From Streptomyces sp. QL37 (GTDB taxonomy: Bacteria; Actinomycetota; Actinomycetes; Streptomycetales; Streptomycetaceae), in assembly GCF_002941025.1 (NCBI RefSeq), contig NZ_PTJS01000001.1, forward strand, positions 1,860,001 through 1,924,000: 64,000 nucleotides of DNA, written 5' to 3'. This document shows positions 8,609 through 18,333 of the stretch, in pieces. A program made the translations under genes and the position numbers. The notes under the pieces are model-generated. The model did not search any database and was not told the DNA's origin. It saw only the letters and a list, made by a program, of their open reading frames with translations. How positions within the stretch are numbered: position 1 is the stretch's first letter; the number at the start of each line of letters is the position of its first letter.

Positions 8609-11600
8609 TCACTTCAGGCCGAAGGCCTTGATGATCTCCTGGTCGACGGCCAGGCCGCCGGGGCCCTCGGCATGCGCCTTGAGCGAGACGGAGTCCGCGT
8701 GCTTCGGCGTCCTGAGCTTCGCGGTCCACTTACCCGACGAGCCCTTGCGCAGCTCTGCCTTGCTCCAGGTCCTGCCCTCGTCGTAGCTGACCGACAGCGA
8801 GGCCTTGGTCGCCTTCAGAGCACCGTCCAGCCAGGCCTGTGTGCCCGACTCGATGCCGACCTCGACCTGCTTGCCGGCCTTGACGTCACCGGCCAGGTCG
8901 GTGTCCACGTCGTAGCCGAGCTGGAGCAGCGGGATGTCGGCCTGCTGCGTGCCCTCGGGCAGCGCGCCCGAGACGAAGCCCCACTCGGTGTGCGTCCGCG
9001 TCGAGGTCTTCCAGGTGGCCTCGTCGCGCACCGAGTCGATGACCAGGCGGTAGGGCACCTTCTCGGCCGACAGGTCCCACGCGTAACCGGCCCGGCCCGC
9101 GCCCTTCTTGATCAGGGTGTCCCCCTGGTAGAAGGCGTAGGACGTGGTGTCGTACTCGTCCGCGGGCATCGCGCCGGAGTGGCCCTCGCCCGAGTCGGTC
9201 CACGGCGTGATGTTGAACTGGACATCGTTGTACGAGGTGCGGAAGGGCCCCCAGTAGCCGGTGCCGAGACGCGGTCCGGTCACCGGGGCGAACCAGTCGG
9301 CGCGGTAGGTCCGGCCCGCCGTGTAGTCCAGCTCGGCGCTGCGCATCTCCTGCGCACGGTCGGAGGCGTCGGCGTTCAGGACCGAGTGGTTCTCGTACCA
9401 GAAGGAGTCACCGGGGAGGGGGTTGACCCACTCGGTGCGGGTGCCGGGGAACTGCTCGTACTCCTCGAAGCCGAGGCCCGGGCCGTAGTCCGGGATGTCG
9501 TAGCGGTAGCCGCCGCCGAGCGTCGCCTTGTGGCCGTAGAAGGTGTTCTCCACCTTCGCCAGCTGCCGGGTGGACGGGGCGAAGGCCAGCGAACGGTCCG
9601 GGATGGTGCCGTCGTGACGGTCCACCAGGTCGTAGACGTAGGAGGCGAACTTCCTCTGGTCCACGGAGAGCTTCTTGCCGCGCTGCGCCGCCTTGATCAG
9701 GGTCTCGCCCGCGATCCTCTGCACCGAGGCGACCGGGATGGTGGTCTCCTCGCCGTACGGCGTGTAGCTCTCCAGCGCGACGCCGCGGCCGTCGTTGACG
9801 ACGAAGAGCGCCTTGGCGCCCGCCGCGAGTGCGTTGGCCAGCCGCTCGGCCGGCGGGACGGCGTCGCTGCGCGTGACGACGACGGCCTTGCCCTTGACGC
9901 CGCGGCCCTTGTAGTCGGCCGCGGCTCCGTCGCCGGCGAAGACACCGGTGAGTTTCTGCTCGCTGTCCTCGGCGACGGCCGAGCCGTTCTGCACCGTGAC
10001 GGGGACGTCGCGGCCGTCGGCCGTGAGGTCGATCAGCTCCTCGCCCTGCCGCCAGCGCGTCAGGAAGCTGAAGCTGCCCTCGGTGACCTTCTTGGTCGGG
10101 CTCGCCCACAGCTGGTCGTAGGTCAGCGGGATCTGGAACGCGTCACGCTGGACGGTGCCGTCCGGGGCGGTGCGTGCCATGTCGTACCGCAGCTGCCGGG
10201 TCTCGGTCTCCTTCGGGGTGCGCACGGCGACCTTGCGGGCCTTCGACGCGTCCAGGGTGACGGTGGTGGCCTTGTCGAGGATCGTCTCGGGGGCCGCGAG
10301 GAACGCCACGGCCTTCGAGTCGGCCCGGTCACCGTCGATGTCGGCGGAGGTCCAGGCGGTGTAGTTGCCCCGGGGCAGCCGCAGTGTGGTCTCGCCCGAG
10401 ACCTGGACGACGCCGAGCTGCGGGTCACCGAGCGCGGCGAAGACCACGTTGCCGTCCATGGGCTCGCCCGCACGGTCGCGGAGGCGGAGCGTGAGGTCGT
10501 AGAGCTCCTGCTCCTTGTTCACGGCGAAGCCGGTGTGGGCCACCGTCGTGCCGGACGCGTCGGTGGCGACGACCTGGCCGGAGAACCGGGTGTCGTTCGC
10601 GACCTTCGACGGGTCGATCGAGAGGACGGCCTCGGCGGTGGAGCCGGCCGGGACGGTCAGCTCCGACGTGGACAGGGTGTAGGCCTCGGAGTCCGTGCCG
10701 GTCGCCAGGTTCAGCGTGACGTCGTCGTCACCATTGTTGCGGTAGGTGATCGTGCGCTCGGCGACCGGATCGGACGCGGCGTGCGGCCAGTCGTACGACG
10801 CGACCTCGACGGAGCCGGTGGCCTCGACGGTCGTGTCGATCGCCGCCTTCACGTCGAGGCGGCCGGTGCCCTGCTCGTACGGCGTGTAGCCGGCCAGCTC
10901 CTCGGAGGAGCTCATCAGCGCGTTCTTGACGCGCTCGCCGGACCAGTCCGGGTGACGCTGCTTCAGGATGGCGGCGGCGCCCGCGACGTGCGGGGTGGCC
11001 ATCGACGTGCCGTCCATCGACTGGTACATGCCCTCGATGCCGGGCACCGCCTGGGAGGCGGCCGCGTTGATGCCGACGCCGGGCGCGGACAGGTCCGGCT
11101 TCAGACCGTAGGAGCGGACCAGCGGCCCCATGGAGGAGAAGTCGGCGCGGTTGTCGCTCTTGTCGACGGCGGCGACGGTGAGCGCGCTCGCCGCGGAACC
11201 GGGCGACCCGATGGTGCCCGCGCCGTAGGCGTTGCCGGCGGCGATCACGAACAGCGGCCCACCGTCGGCGGACAGCGCGTTCACGGCCTGTGCCATCGGG
11301 TCGGTGCCGTCGTCGGGGATGCTGGACCCGAGGCTCATGGAGACGACGTCGGCGCCTTCGGCCTTCGCCCACTCCATGGCCTCGATGATGCCGGAGTCGG
11401 CGCCGGATCCCTCGTCGCTCAGGACCTTGCCGACGATCAGGTCGGCGCCGGGCGCCACACCCTTGTTGGCACCGTCCGACGCCGCGCCCGAACCCGCGAT
11501 CGTGGAGGCGACGTGGGTGCCGTGACCGTGCTTGTCGACGACCTCCTCGCCGGGGACGAAGCTCCTTGACCGCGTGATGCGGTCCTTGACGTCCGGGTGC

Positions 11601-12358
11601 GTCGCGTCGATGCCGGTGTCCAGGACGGCGACCGTGGTGCCCTTGCCGTCGTAGCCGGCGGCCCATGCCTGCGGTGCGTTGACCTGCGGCACGGAATCCT
11701 TGAGCGCCGCCTCGGCCTTGCCGTCGAGCCACAGCTTGGCGATGCCGTTGGCCGGCGAACGTCCCTTCTCCGTACGGGAGATGTCGCTCCAGAAGGCGCG
11801 GGCGTCGTCCTTGTCGGTCTTCAGCGCGACGCCGTTCACCGACTCGAGCCGGCGGACCGTCTCGCTGCCGCGCGGAGCGGCGGGCAGCGAACGCGCCGTG
11901 CTCGCGGGGTAGGTGGCGATCAGCGGGATGCCGCCGGACCGCGCGTCGTCGTAGCCCATCTCGACCAGCGTCGAGATGTTGAACAGCCGGCGGTCCAGCC
12001 TGTCCGCCGCGATGAGGGCGCTCGCCTCGTCGGGGATGACGAAGATGTCCTCCCCGGCCTGCTGCACGTGCACGCCGCCCTTGGCACCGTCGGGGCGGTC
12101 GACGGTGACGGTGTCCTGGTTGCCCGCGCCGTCCGAGTAGTGGACGACATCGCCGGTGACCAGGGTGATGTCGTGGTCGCGGGCCTCGGATCCGTGGCGG
12201 TCCTCGGCGGTCGGCGGCTTCGGGGCGGCTGCGGCGGAGCCCGCCGCGGGGAGCATGGCACCGCTCACGAGGGCGACCGAGGTCGCTATGAGCAGAGCCC
12301 TGCGTCCCGCGCGAGCGGGTCTCGCCCGGCCGGAAACGGAGGAGAGGGAAAATGTCAT
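8609..12358 (-). CDS. Large secreted subtilisin-family (S8) serine protease
   Basis: The 1249-residue protein is an exported subtilase. Residues 1-45 form a signal peptide with an Arg-rich start and an ALLIATSVALVSGAMLPAAG core. A ~170-residue propeptide follows. The catalytic domain has VLDTGID (Asp247), DKHGHGTHV (His279), VIAAGN (oxyanion Asn376) and DGTSMATPHVAG (Ser452), so all catalytic residues are intact. C-terminal parts include beta-sandwich regions and a protease-associated-like segment (VVVTRSDAVPPAERLANAL, AGAKALFVVNDGRG). It should hydrolyse proteins outside the cell or at the surface. It lies only 39 nt after xdhC on the same strand, so it may be partly read through from that operon; no good ribosome site is visible before its ATG. 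Confidence 0.93.
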   Translation of the reverse strand: MTFSLSSVSGRARPARAGRRALLIATSVALVSGAMLPAAGSAAAAPKPPTAEDRHGSEARDHDITLVTGDVVHYSDGAGNQDTVTVDRPDGAKGGVHVQQAGEDIFVIPDEASALIAADRLDRRLFNISTLVEMGYDDARSGGIPLIATYPASTARSLPAAPRGSETVRRLESVNGVALKTDKDDARAFWSDISRTEKGRSPANGIAKLWLDGKAEAALKDSVPQVNAPQAWAAGYDGKGTTVAVLDTGIDATHPDVKDRITRSRSFVPGEEVVDKHGHGTHVASTIAGSGAASDGANKGVAPGADLIVGKVLSDEGSGADSGIIEAMEWAKAEGADVVSMSLGSSIPDDGTDPMAQAVNALSADGGPLFVIAAGNAYGAGTIGSPGSAASALTVAAVDKSDNRADFSSMGPLVRSYGLKPDLSAPGVGINAAASQAVPGIEGMYQSMDGTSMATPHVAGAAAILKQRHPDWSGERVKNALMSSSEELAGYTPYEQGTGRLDVKAAIDTTVEATGSVEVASYDWPHAASDPVAERTITYRNNGDDDVTLNLATGTDSEAYTLSTSELTVPAGSTAEAVLSIDPSKVANDTRFSGQVVATDASGTTVAHTGFAVNKEQELYDLTLRLRDRAGEPMDGNVVFAALGDPQLGVVQVSGETTLRLPRGNYTAWTSADIDGDRADSKAVAFLAAPETILDKATTVTLDASKARKVAVRTPKETETRQLRYDMARTAPDGTVQRDAFQIPLTYDQLWASPTKKVTEGSFSFLTRWRQGEELIDLTADGRDVPVTVQNGSAVAEDSEQKLTGVFAGDGAAADYKGRGVKGKAVVVTRSDAVPPAERLANALAAGAKALFVVNDGRGVALESYTPYGEETTIPVASVQRIAGETLIKAAQRGKKLSVDQRKFASYVYDLVDRHDGTIPDRSLAFAPSTRQLAKVENTFYGHKATLGGGYRYDIPDYGPGLGFEEYEQFPGTRTEWVNPLPGDSFWYENHSVLNADASDRAQEMRSAELDYTAGRTYRADWFAPVTGPRLGTGYWGPFRTSYNDVQFNITPWTDSGEGHSGAMPADEYDTTSYAFYQGDTLIKKGAGRAGYAWDLSAEKVPYRLVIDSVRDEATWKTSTRTHTEWGFVSGALPEGTQQADIPLLQLGYDVDTDLAGDVKAGKQVEVGIESGTQAWLDGALKATKASLSVSYDEGRTWSKAELRKGSSGKWTAKLRTPKHADSVSLKAHAEGPGGLAVDQEIIKAFGLK

Positions 12359-12395
12359 GCAGCTGATCTACCGGTAAATCCGGGGCTACGGACGT

Positions 12396-12414
12396 CTTCA
12401 CCCCTGGCGTGAAG
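12396..12414. promoter_or_regulatory. Dyad CTTCACCCCTGGCGTGAAG at the end of xdhC
   Basis: A 19-bp near-perfect dyad (8 of 9 pairs) overlaps the xdhC stop and lies 38-56 nt before the protease ATG. It could be an operator for the protease promoter or a weak attenuating hairpin at the end of xdhC. Confidence 0.4.
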
Positions 12415-13603
12415 CCGCCGTGGCGGCAACCCGCCCGTCGTGATCAGCTGCCGATGGTCCGGACCAGGCCACCGGGGCCAGCGGGCTGCCGCTCTCGTGG
12501 TGGATCGGGGTGTGGGCGCCCTTCAGCGGCAGTCCGCTGCCGCCGCGCCGCTCCGCGACGATCTCGGCGGCGATCGACAGGGCCGTCTCCTCCGGGGTAC
12601 GGGCGCCGAGGTCCAGCCCGATCGGCGAGTGGAGCGCGGCCAGCCGGCGCTCGCTGACGCCGGCCGCGCGCAGCCGCTCGTTGCGCTCCAGGTGGGTGCG
12701 GCGCGAGCCCATCGCGCCGACGTAGGCGACCGGCAGCCGCAACGCCAGTTCCAGCAGCGGGATGTCGAACTTGGCGTCGTGCGTGAGGACGCAGAGCACC
12801 GTGCGCGCGTCCACCTCGGTGGTGGCGAGATAGCGGTGCGGCCAGTCGACGACGACCTCGTCGGCGTCCGGGAAGCGGGCGGCCGTGGCGAAGACCGGGC
12901 GGGCGTCGCAGACGGTGACGTGGTACCCGAGGAAGCGCCCGGCCCGCACCAGGGCGGCGGCGAAGTCGATGGCGCCGAAGACGATCATCCGGGGCGGTGG
13001 GACGCTCGATTCGACGAGCAGGGTGACCGGGCTGCCGCAGCGGGAGCCCTCGGCGCCGATGACGAGCTCACCCGTACGGCCCGCGTCGAGCATCGCGCGG
13101 GCCTCGGCACCGGCCGTACGGTCCAGCTCGGGATGTCCGCCGAGCCCGCCCTCGCGGGTGCCGTCGGGGTGGACGAGGAGGGGGCGGCCGAGGAGGCCGT
13201 CCGGCCCTTCGGTGACGCGGGCGACCGCGGCCGCCCGGCCCTCCGCCGCGGCGGCGAACGCGGCGGCGAACACCGGGCGCGCGGGGTCGTCCGCGCGCAC
13301 CGGGGTCACCAGGATGTCGATGACGCCGCCGCAGGTCAGGCCGACCGCGAAGGCGTCGTCGTCGCTGTAGCCGAAGCGCTCGCGCACGGTGGTGCCGTCC
13401 TCGAGCGCCTGCCGGCACAGTTCGTACACCGCGCCCTCCACACACCCGCCGGAGACCGATCCGATGGCGGTGCCGTCGCCGTCCACGGCGAGGGCGGCGC
13501 CCGGCTGCCGGGGCGCGCTGCCGCCGACCGCCACCACGGTGGCCACGGCGAACGCGCGCCCCTGCCCGACCCACCGGTGGAGCTCCTCGGCGATGTCCAG
13601 CAT
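12398..13603 (-). CDS. xdhC: XdhC/CoxI family molybdenum-cofactor maturation protein
   Basis: XdhC-type proteins bind molybdenum cofactor, help its sulfuration and deliver it to xanthine dehydrogenase. The 401-residue product has the N-terminal XdhC_CoxI domain (ATVVAVGGSAPRQPGAAL, GSVSGGCVEGAVYE, GLTCGGVIDILV) and a C-terminal Rossmann domain (MIVFGAIDFAAALVRAGRFLGY, VVVDWPHRYL, LTHDAKFDIPLL, YVGAMGSRRTH). The GGC and CGG cysteine motifs expected for cofactor binding are present. It lies with a purine permease and the xanthine dehydrogenase genes on the same strand, which fits this role. Confidence 0.88.
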   Translation of the reverse strand: MLDIAEELHRWVGQGRAFAVATVVAVGGSAPRQPGAALAVDGDGTAIGSVSGGCVEGAVYELCRQALEDGTTVRERFGYSDDDAFAVGLTCGGVIDILVTPVRADDPARPVFAAAFAAAAEGRAAAVARVTEGPDGLLGRPLLVHPDGTREGGLGGHPELDRTAGAEARAMLDAGRTGELVIGAEGSRCGSPVTLLVESSVPPPRMIVFGAIDFAAALVRAGRFLGYHVTVCDARPVFATAARFPDADEVVVDWPHRYLATTEVDARTVLCVLTHDAKFDIPLLELALRLPVAYVGAMGSRRTHLERNERLRAAGVSERRLAALHSPIGLDLGARTPEETALSIAAEIVAERRGGSGLPLKGAHTPIHHESGSPLAPVAWSGPSAADHDGRVAATAASRQG

Positions 13604-13643
13604 GGCGTGTCTCCTTCTGACTGGGGTGGGGGCGCGGCGGGCG

Positions 13644-15101
13644 TCAGCTGACGCCCAGCCAGCTCTCGATGGGGTGCAGGGCGAAGTAGACGATGAAGAC
13701 CAGCGTCAGGACCCACATGAAGACGCCGACCTCGCGTGCCCTGCCCTGCGCGAGCTTGATGGCGGAGTACGAGATGACACCCGCGGCGACACCGGTGGTG
13801 ATGGTGTACGTGAACGGCATCAGCACCACGGTCAGGAAGACCGGTACGGCCACCGAGCGGTCGGCCCAGTCCACGTGCCGCGCGTTCTGCATCATCATGG
13901 CGCCGATGACCACCAGGGCGGCGGACGCCACCTCGGCGGGCACGATCGCCGTGAGGGGGGTGAAGAAGAGGCAGGCGGCGAAGAAGACGCCGGTGACGAC
14001 GGAAGCGAGCCCGGTGCGGGCGCCCTCGCCGACGCCGGTCGCCGACTCGACGAACACGGTCTGGCCGGAACCGCCGGCGACACCGCCGATCGCGCCGCCC
14101 GCGCCGTCGATGAACAGGGCCTTGGACAGGCCCGGCATCCGGCCCCTGTCGTCGGCGAGCTTCGCCTCGGTGCCGACGCCGATGATGGTGGCCATGGCGT
14201 CGAAGAAGCCCGCCAGCACGAGCGTGAACACGATCATGCCGACCGTCATCACGCCGACGTCGCCCCAGCCGCCGAACTCGACGTTCCCGAAGAGCGAGAA
14301 GTCGGGTGAGGAGACCGCACTGCCGCTCAGCTCGGGCGGGCCGCTGCTCCACGCCTTGGGGTCGATGTCGCCGACGGCGTTGACGACGATCGCGGCCAGG
14401 GTGCCGACGACGATGCCGATCAGGATCGCGCCGGGTACGTTGCGCGCCTGAAGCATGAAGATCAGGAGCAGGGTCACGGCGAAGATGAGGACCGGCCAGC
14501 CTGCGAGCTCACCCGCCGGACCGAGGGAGAGGGGCGTCGCCTCCCCCTGGTGGACGAAGCCGGCCTTGAAGAGGCCGATGAGGGCGATGAAGAGGCCGAT
14601 CCCGATGGTGATGCCGTGCTTCAGCGCGAGCGGGATGGCATTCATGATCATCTCGCGGAGGCCGGTGACGACCAGGAGGCAGATCACCAGCCCGTAGATC
14701 ACACACATGCCCATGGCCTGCGGCCAGGTCATGGCGGGTGCGACCTGCGAGGCGAGAACCCCGGAGACGCTCAGTCCCGCCGCGAGCGCGAGGGGGACCT
14801 TGCCGACGAAGCCCATCAGCAGGGTGGTGGCCGCCGCCGCGAGCGCGGTGGCGGTGATCAGCCCGGACTGGCCGAGGAGCTGGCCGTCGACGTCCTTGCC
14901 GCCGAGGATGAGCGGGTTGAGCAGGAGGATGTACGCCATGGCCATGAAGGTCGTGACGCCGCCGCGCACTTCGCGCGCGACGGTCGATCCTCGTTCGGAT
15001 ATGTGGAAGTACCGGTCGAGCCAGGACCGTCCGGCGGGGACACGCGAGCCGGGGCCCGCGTCCTCCGCGCTCGTCCTGGGTTCCACGGACTGCTGGGTCA
15101 T
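13644..15101 (-). CDS. NCS2-family purine permease (AzgA-like)
   Basis: This 485-residue membrane protein should import hypoxanthine, guanine, adenine or xanthine by proton symport. It has about 12 hydrophobic segments, a conserved N-terminal SWLDRYFHISERGSTVAREVRGGVTTF-type region, LGLS-like LAAGLSVSGVLASQVAP, and the substrate-site motif region GGSGQTVFVESATGVGEGARTG. ATG 15101 is chosen over TTG 15116 because GGGAG lies 8-9 nt before it. It sits between xdhC and the xanthine dehydrogenase genes, so purine import feeding the dehydrogenase is the natural reading. The substrate cannot be fixed from sequence. Confidence 0.88.
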   Translation of the reverse strand: MTQQSVEPRTSAEDAGPGSRVPAGRSWLDRYFHISERGSTVAREVRGGVTTFMAMAYILLLNPLILGGKDVDGQLLGQSGLITATALAAAATTLLMGFVGKVPLALAAGLSVSGVLASQVAPAMTWPQAMGMCVIYGLVICLLVVTGLREMIMNAIPLALKHGITIGIGLFIALIGLFKAGFVHQGEATPLSLGPAGELAGWPVLIFAVTLLLIFMLQARNVPGAILIGIVVGTLAAIVVNAVGDIDPKAWSSGPPELSGSAVSSPDFSLFGNVEFGGWGDVGVMTVGMIVFTLVLAGFFDAMATIIGVGTEAKLADDRGRMPGLSKALFIDGAGGAIGGVAGGSGQTVFVESATGVGEGARTGLASVVTGVFFAACLFFTPLTAIVPAEVASAALVVIGAMMMQNARHVDWADRSVAVPVFLTVVLMPFTYTITTGVAAGVISYSAIKLAQGRAREVGVFMWVLTLVFIVYFALHPIESWLGVS

Positions 15102-15314
15102 TTGCCTGACTCCCAAGGTTCACAGGGGCACCCGCGTGGAGCTCTGGAGACTGCGGGATTTGGGATGACTGCGAGGCGCACGACCCGGGGGACGGCCCGA
15201 GACGAACTCTTCGTGCAGATGGTGCGGTTGTGCGATGGCTCCGGACGGTGCGAGGCGCGGGGAAGTGTGACGTTCACGGCAGGCACGCACCGCCCGGAGG
15301 GTCTTGGGGAACCG

Positions 15315-17732
15315 TCAGCTGCCGGTGATGTGCTCGGGGCGCACCGGTGTCCTGTTCAGCTCCAGTCCCGTCGCGTTCCGGATCGCCGCGAGGACGGCCG
15401 GGGTGGACGAGAGGGTGGGGGCCTCGCCGATGCCGCGCAGCCCGTACGGGGCGTGGTCGTCGGCGAGTTCGAGCACGTCGACCGGGATGGTCGGCGTGTC
15501 GAGGATGGTGGGGATCAGGTAGTCGGTGAAGGAGGGGTTGCGCACCTTCGCCGTCTTCGGGTCGACGATGATCTCCTCCATGACGGCGACACCCAGCCCC
15601 TGGGTGGTGCCGCCCTGGATCTGGCCGACGACCGACAGCGGGTTGAGCGCCTTGCCGACGTCCTGCGCGCACGCGAGCTCGATGACCTTGACCAGGCCGA
15701 GCTCGGTGTCGACCTCCACGACCGCGCGGTGCGCGGCGAAGGAGTACTGGACGTGGCCGTTGCCCTGTCCCGTACGCAGGTCGAAGGGTTCGGTGGGCCG
15801 GTGGCGCCACTCCAGCTCGACGTCGACCGCCTCGTCCTCCAGCACGTCGGCCAGCGAGGCGAGCACCTCCCCGCCGTCGGTGACGACCTTGCCGCCTTCG
15901 AGGAGGAGCTCGGCGGTGGCCCAGGCGGGGTGGTACGTGCCGAACTTGCGGCGGCCGATCTCCAGGACCTGTTCCCGGACGGCCTCGCAGGAGTTCTTCA
16001 CGGCGCCGCCGGTGACGTACGTCTGCCGTGAGGCGGAGGTGGAGCCGGCGGAGCCGACCTGGGTGTCCGCCGGGTGGATGGTCACCTGGTTGACGCCCAG
16101 TTCGGTACGGGCGATCTGGGCGTGGACGGTGACCCCGCCCTGTCCGACCTCGGCCATCGCCGTGTGCACGGTGGCGACCGGTTCCCCGTTGATGACCTCC
16201 ATCCGCACCCGGGCGGTGGAGTAGTCGTCGAAGCCCTCGGAGAAGCCGACGTTCTTCAGCCCGACGGCGTAACCGACACCGCGCACCACGCCTTCGCCGT
16301 GGGTCGTGTTGGACAGCCCGCCGGGCAGGGCGCGTACGTCGACGGAGCTGCCCTCCGCGTCGGCCGAGAGCCACTGCTGCTCGGGCGGCAGGGGCCTCGC
16401 CTTGACGCGTCGGAGCAGTTCGGCGACCGGAGCGGGAGAGTCGACGCGCTGGCCGGTGGGGAGCAGGGTGCCCTGCTCCATGGCGTTCAGCTGCCGGAGT
16501 TCGACCGGGTCCATGTCCAGCGCGGCGGCCAGCTTGTCCATCTGCGCCTCGTAGGCGAAGCACGCCTGGACCGCGCCGAAGCCGCGCATGGCGCCGCAGG
16601 GCGGGTTGTTGGAGTAGAGGGCGATCGCCTCGATGTCGACGTCCTCGATGACGTACGGTCCGACCGCGAGCGAGGAGGCGTTGCCGACGACGGCCGGGGA
16701 CGCGGAGGCGTAGGCGCCGCCGTCCAGCACGATCCGGCACTTCATGTGGGTGAGCTTGCCGTCCTTGGTGGCCCCGTGCTCGTAGTGGAGCTTCGCGGGG
16801 TGGCGGTGGACGTGCCCGAAGAAGGACTCGAAGCGGTTGTAGACCATCTTGACGGGCTTGCCGGTGCGCAGCGCGAGCAGGCAGGCGTGGATCTGCATCG
16901 ACAGGTCCTCGCGTCCGCCGAATGCGCCGCCGACGCCGGAGAGCGTCATGCGGACCTTCTCCTCGGGGAGACCGAGGACGGGGGCGATCTGCTTGAGGTC
17001 GGAGTGCAGCCACTGGGTGGCGACGTACAGCTCGACACCGCCGTCCTCGGACGGCACGGCGAGGCCGGACTCGGGGCCGAGGAATGCCTGGTCCTGCATC
17101 CCGAAGACGTAGTCGCCGGTGACGATCACGTCGGCCCGCTCGGCGGCCGCGTCCGCGTCGCCGCGGACGATGGGCTGGCGGTGGACGATGTTGGGGTGCG
17201 GGACGTGTCCGATGTGGTGGTCGTCGCGTCCCTCGTGGACCAGGATCGCGTCGGGGGCCGTCGCGGACGCCTCGTCCGTGATCACGGGGAGTTCGGCGTA
17301 GTCGATCCGGATCTTGGCGGCGGCGCGGCGCGCGGTCTCGGGGTGGTCGGCGGCGACGAGCGCCACCGGTTCGCCGTGGTGGCGGACCTTGCCGTGGGCG
17401 AGCACGGGGGTGTCCTGGATCTCCAGCCCGTAGTTCTTCATCGCCGCGGGCAGGTCGTCGTAGGTCAGGACGGCGTACACGCCGGGGGTGGCCACGGCCT
17501 CGCCGATGTCGATGGAGCGGATCTCGGCGTGCGCGACGGTGGAGCGGAGCGTGTGGCCCCACAGCATGTCCTCGTGCCACATGTCCGAGGAGTACGCGAA
17601 CTCACCGGTGACCTTGAGCGTGCCGTCGGGGCGCAGGGTGGACTCGCCGATGCCGCCCCGGGTCTCGGAGCCCTGGGTGATCCTGGTGGGGGTGCCGGCC
17701 GGTACGGACGCGGCTCGTGGGTGCAGCGCCAT
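15315..17732 (-). CDS. Xanthine dehydrogenase, molybdopterin-binding large subunit
   Basis: The 805-residue subunit carries the molybdenum site that hydroxylates hypoxanthine and xanthine to urate. The N-terminal Ald_Xan_dh domain (GESTLRPDGTLKVTGEFAYSSD) is followed by cofactor-binding motifs: GVGGAFGGRED, NPPCGAMRGFG, AEVGQGGVTVHAQ, and the C-terminal GLRGIGEAPT with the catalytic Glu. The ATG at 17732 lies 2 nt after the stop of the iron-sulfur subunit, so the three subunits form one operon in the order FAD, 2Fe-2S, Moco. The frame is open upstream, but only as the shadow of the neighbouring gene. Confidence 0.93.
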   Translation of the reverse strand: MALHPRAASVPAGTPTRITQGSETRGGIGESTLRPDGTLKVTGEFAYSSDMWHEDMLWGHTLRSTVAHAEIRSIDIGEAVATPGVYAVLTYDDLPAAMKNYGLEIQDTPVLAHGKVRHHGEPVALVAADHPETARRAAAKIRIDYAELPVITDEASATAPDAILVHEGRDDHHIGHVPHPNIVHRQPIVRGDADAAAERADVIVTGDYVFGMQDQAFLGPESGLAVPSEDGGVELYVATQWLHSDLKQIAPVLGLPEEKVRMTLSGVGGAFGGREDLSMQIHACLLALRTGKPVKMVYNRFESFFGHVHRHPAKLHYEHGATKDGKLTHMKCRIVLDGGAYASASPAVVGNASSLAVGPYVIEDVDIEAIALYSNNPPCGAMRGFGAVQACFAYEAQMDKLAAALDMDPVELRQLNAMEQGTLLPTGQRVDSPAPVAELLRRVKARPLPPEQQWLSADAEGSSVDVRALPGGLSNTTHGEGVVRGVGYAVGLKNVGFSEGFDDYSTARVRMEVINGEPVATVHTAMAEVGQGGVTVHAQIARTELGVNQVTIHPADTQVGSAGSTSASRQTYVTGGAVKNSCEAVREQVLEIGRRKFGTYHPAWATAELLLEGGKVVTDGGEVLASLADVLEDEAVDVELEWRHRPTEPFDLRTGQGNGHVQYSFAAHRAVVEVDTELGLVKVIELACAQDVGKALNPLSVVGQIQGGTTQGLGVAVMEEIIVDPKTAKVRNPSFTDYLIPTILDTPTIPVDVLELADDHAPYGLRGIGEAPTLSSTPAVLAAIRNATGLELNRTPVRPEHITGS

Positions 17733-17734
17733 GG

Positions 17735-18331
17735 CTATCGGACCGCCTCTTCCTGACGGGCGGCCGCGAGGCGGACCGCGTCGAGGATCTTCTCGTAACC
17801 GGTGCACCGGCAGAGGTTCCCGGAGAGTGCCTCGCGGATGTCCTGGTCGGACGGGGAGGGCTGCTTCTCGAGCAGCTCGTCGGCGGCGACCAGCAGACCG
17901 GGGGTGCAGAAGCCGCACTGCACGGCGCCCGCGTCGATGAACGCCTGCTGGACCGGGGAGAGTTCCTCCGCCTCGGCGCTCTGCCCGTCGGTGGGCCTGG
18001 CCTGCCACCGCTGGGCCGCGTCGAGCGAGGTGCCGCAGGTGCCCGCGGCGCAGCCGGTGCCGGGGTGGGCGTCGTCGCGGTGCCTCGCGTAGTCCGCCAG
18101 GCCCTCGACGGTGACGACCTCGCGGCCCTCCGCCTGGCCCGCGGCCACGAGGCAGGAACAGACCGGCACGCCGTCGAGGCGCACCGTGCAGGAGCCGCAC
18201 TCGCCCTGTTCGCAGGCGTTCTTGGAGCCGGGGAGGCCCATGCGCTCGCGCAGGACGTACAGGAGGGACTCGCCCTCCCAGACGTCGTCGGCTTCCTGCT
18301 TCCGGCCGTTGACCGTGAAATTCACTCGCAT
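17735..18331 (-). CDS. Xanthine dehydrogenase, [2Fe-2S] small subunit
   Basis: The 198-residue subunit passes electrons from the molybdenum site to FAD. A plant-type ferredoxin domain carries Cys40, Cys45, Cys48 and Cys60 (ACEQGECGSCTV, VCSC), and the second cluster domain carries Cys139, Cys142, Cys174 and Cys176 (QCGFCTPG, CRCTGY). It is longer than the usual 155-175 residues because of an insertion at about residues 83-124, between the domains, that includes GTGCAAGTCG with two extra cysteines. It is separated by 2 nt from both neighbouring subunit genes. Confidence 0.93.
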   Translation of the reverse strand: MRVNFTVNGRKQEADDVWEGESLLYVLRERMGLPGSKNACEQGECGSCTVRLDGVPVCSCLVAAGQAEGREVVTVEGLADYARHRDDAHPGTGCAAGTCGTSLDAAQRWQARPTDGQSAEAEELSPVQQAFIDAGAVQCGFCTPGLLVAADELLEKQPSPSDQDIREALSGNLCRCTGYEKILDAVRLAAARQEEAVR

Positions 18332-18333
18332 GG

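Noticed and set aside
15102..15314. Small minus-strand ORF between the permease and xanthine dehydrogenase genes
   Set aside because: It has no ribosome site and a biased Arg/Pro/Ser composition; the region is best left as a 213-bp spacer without a visible terminator.
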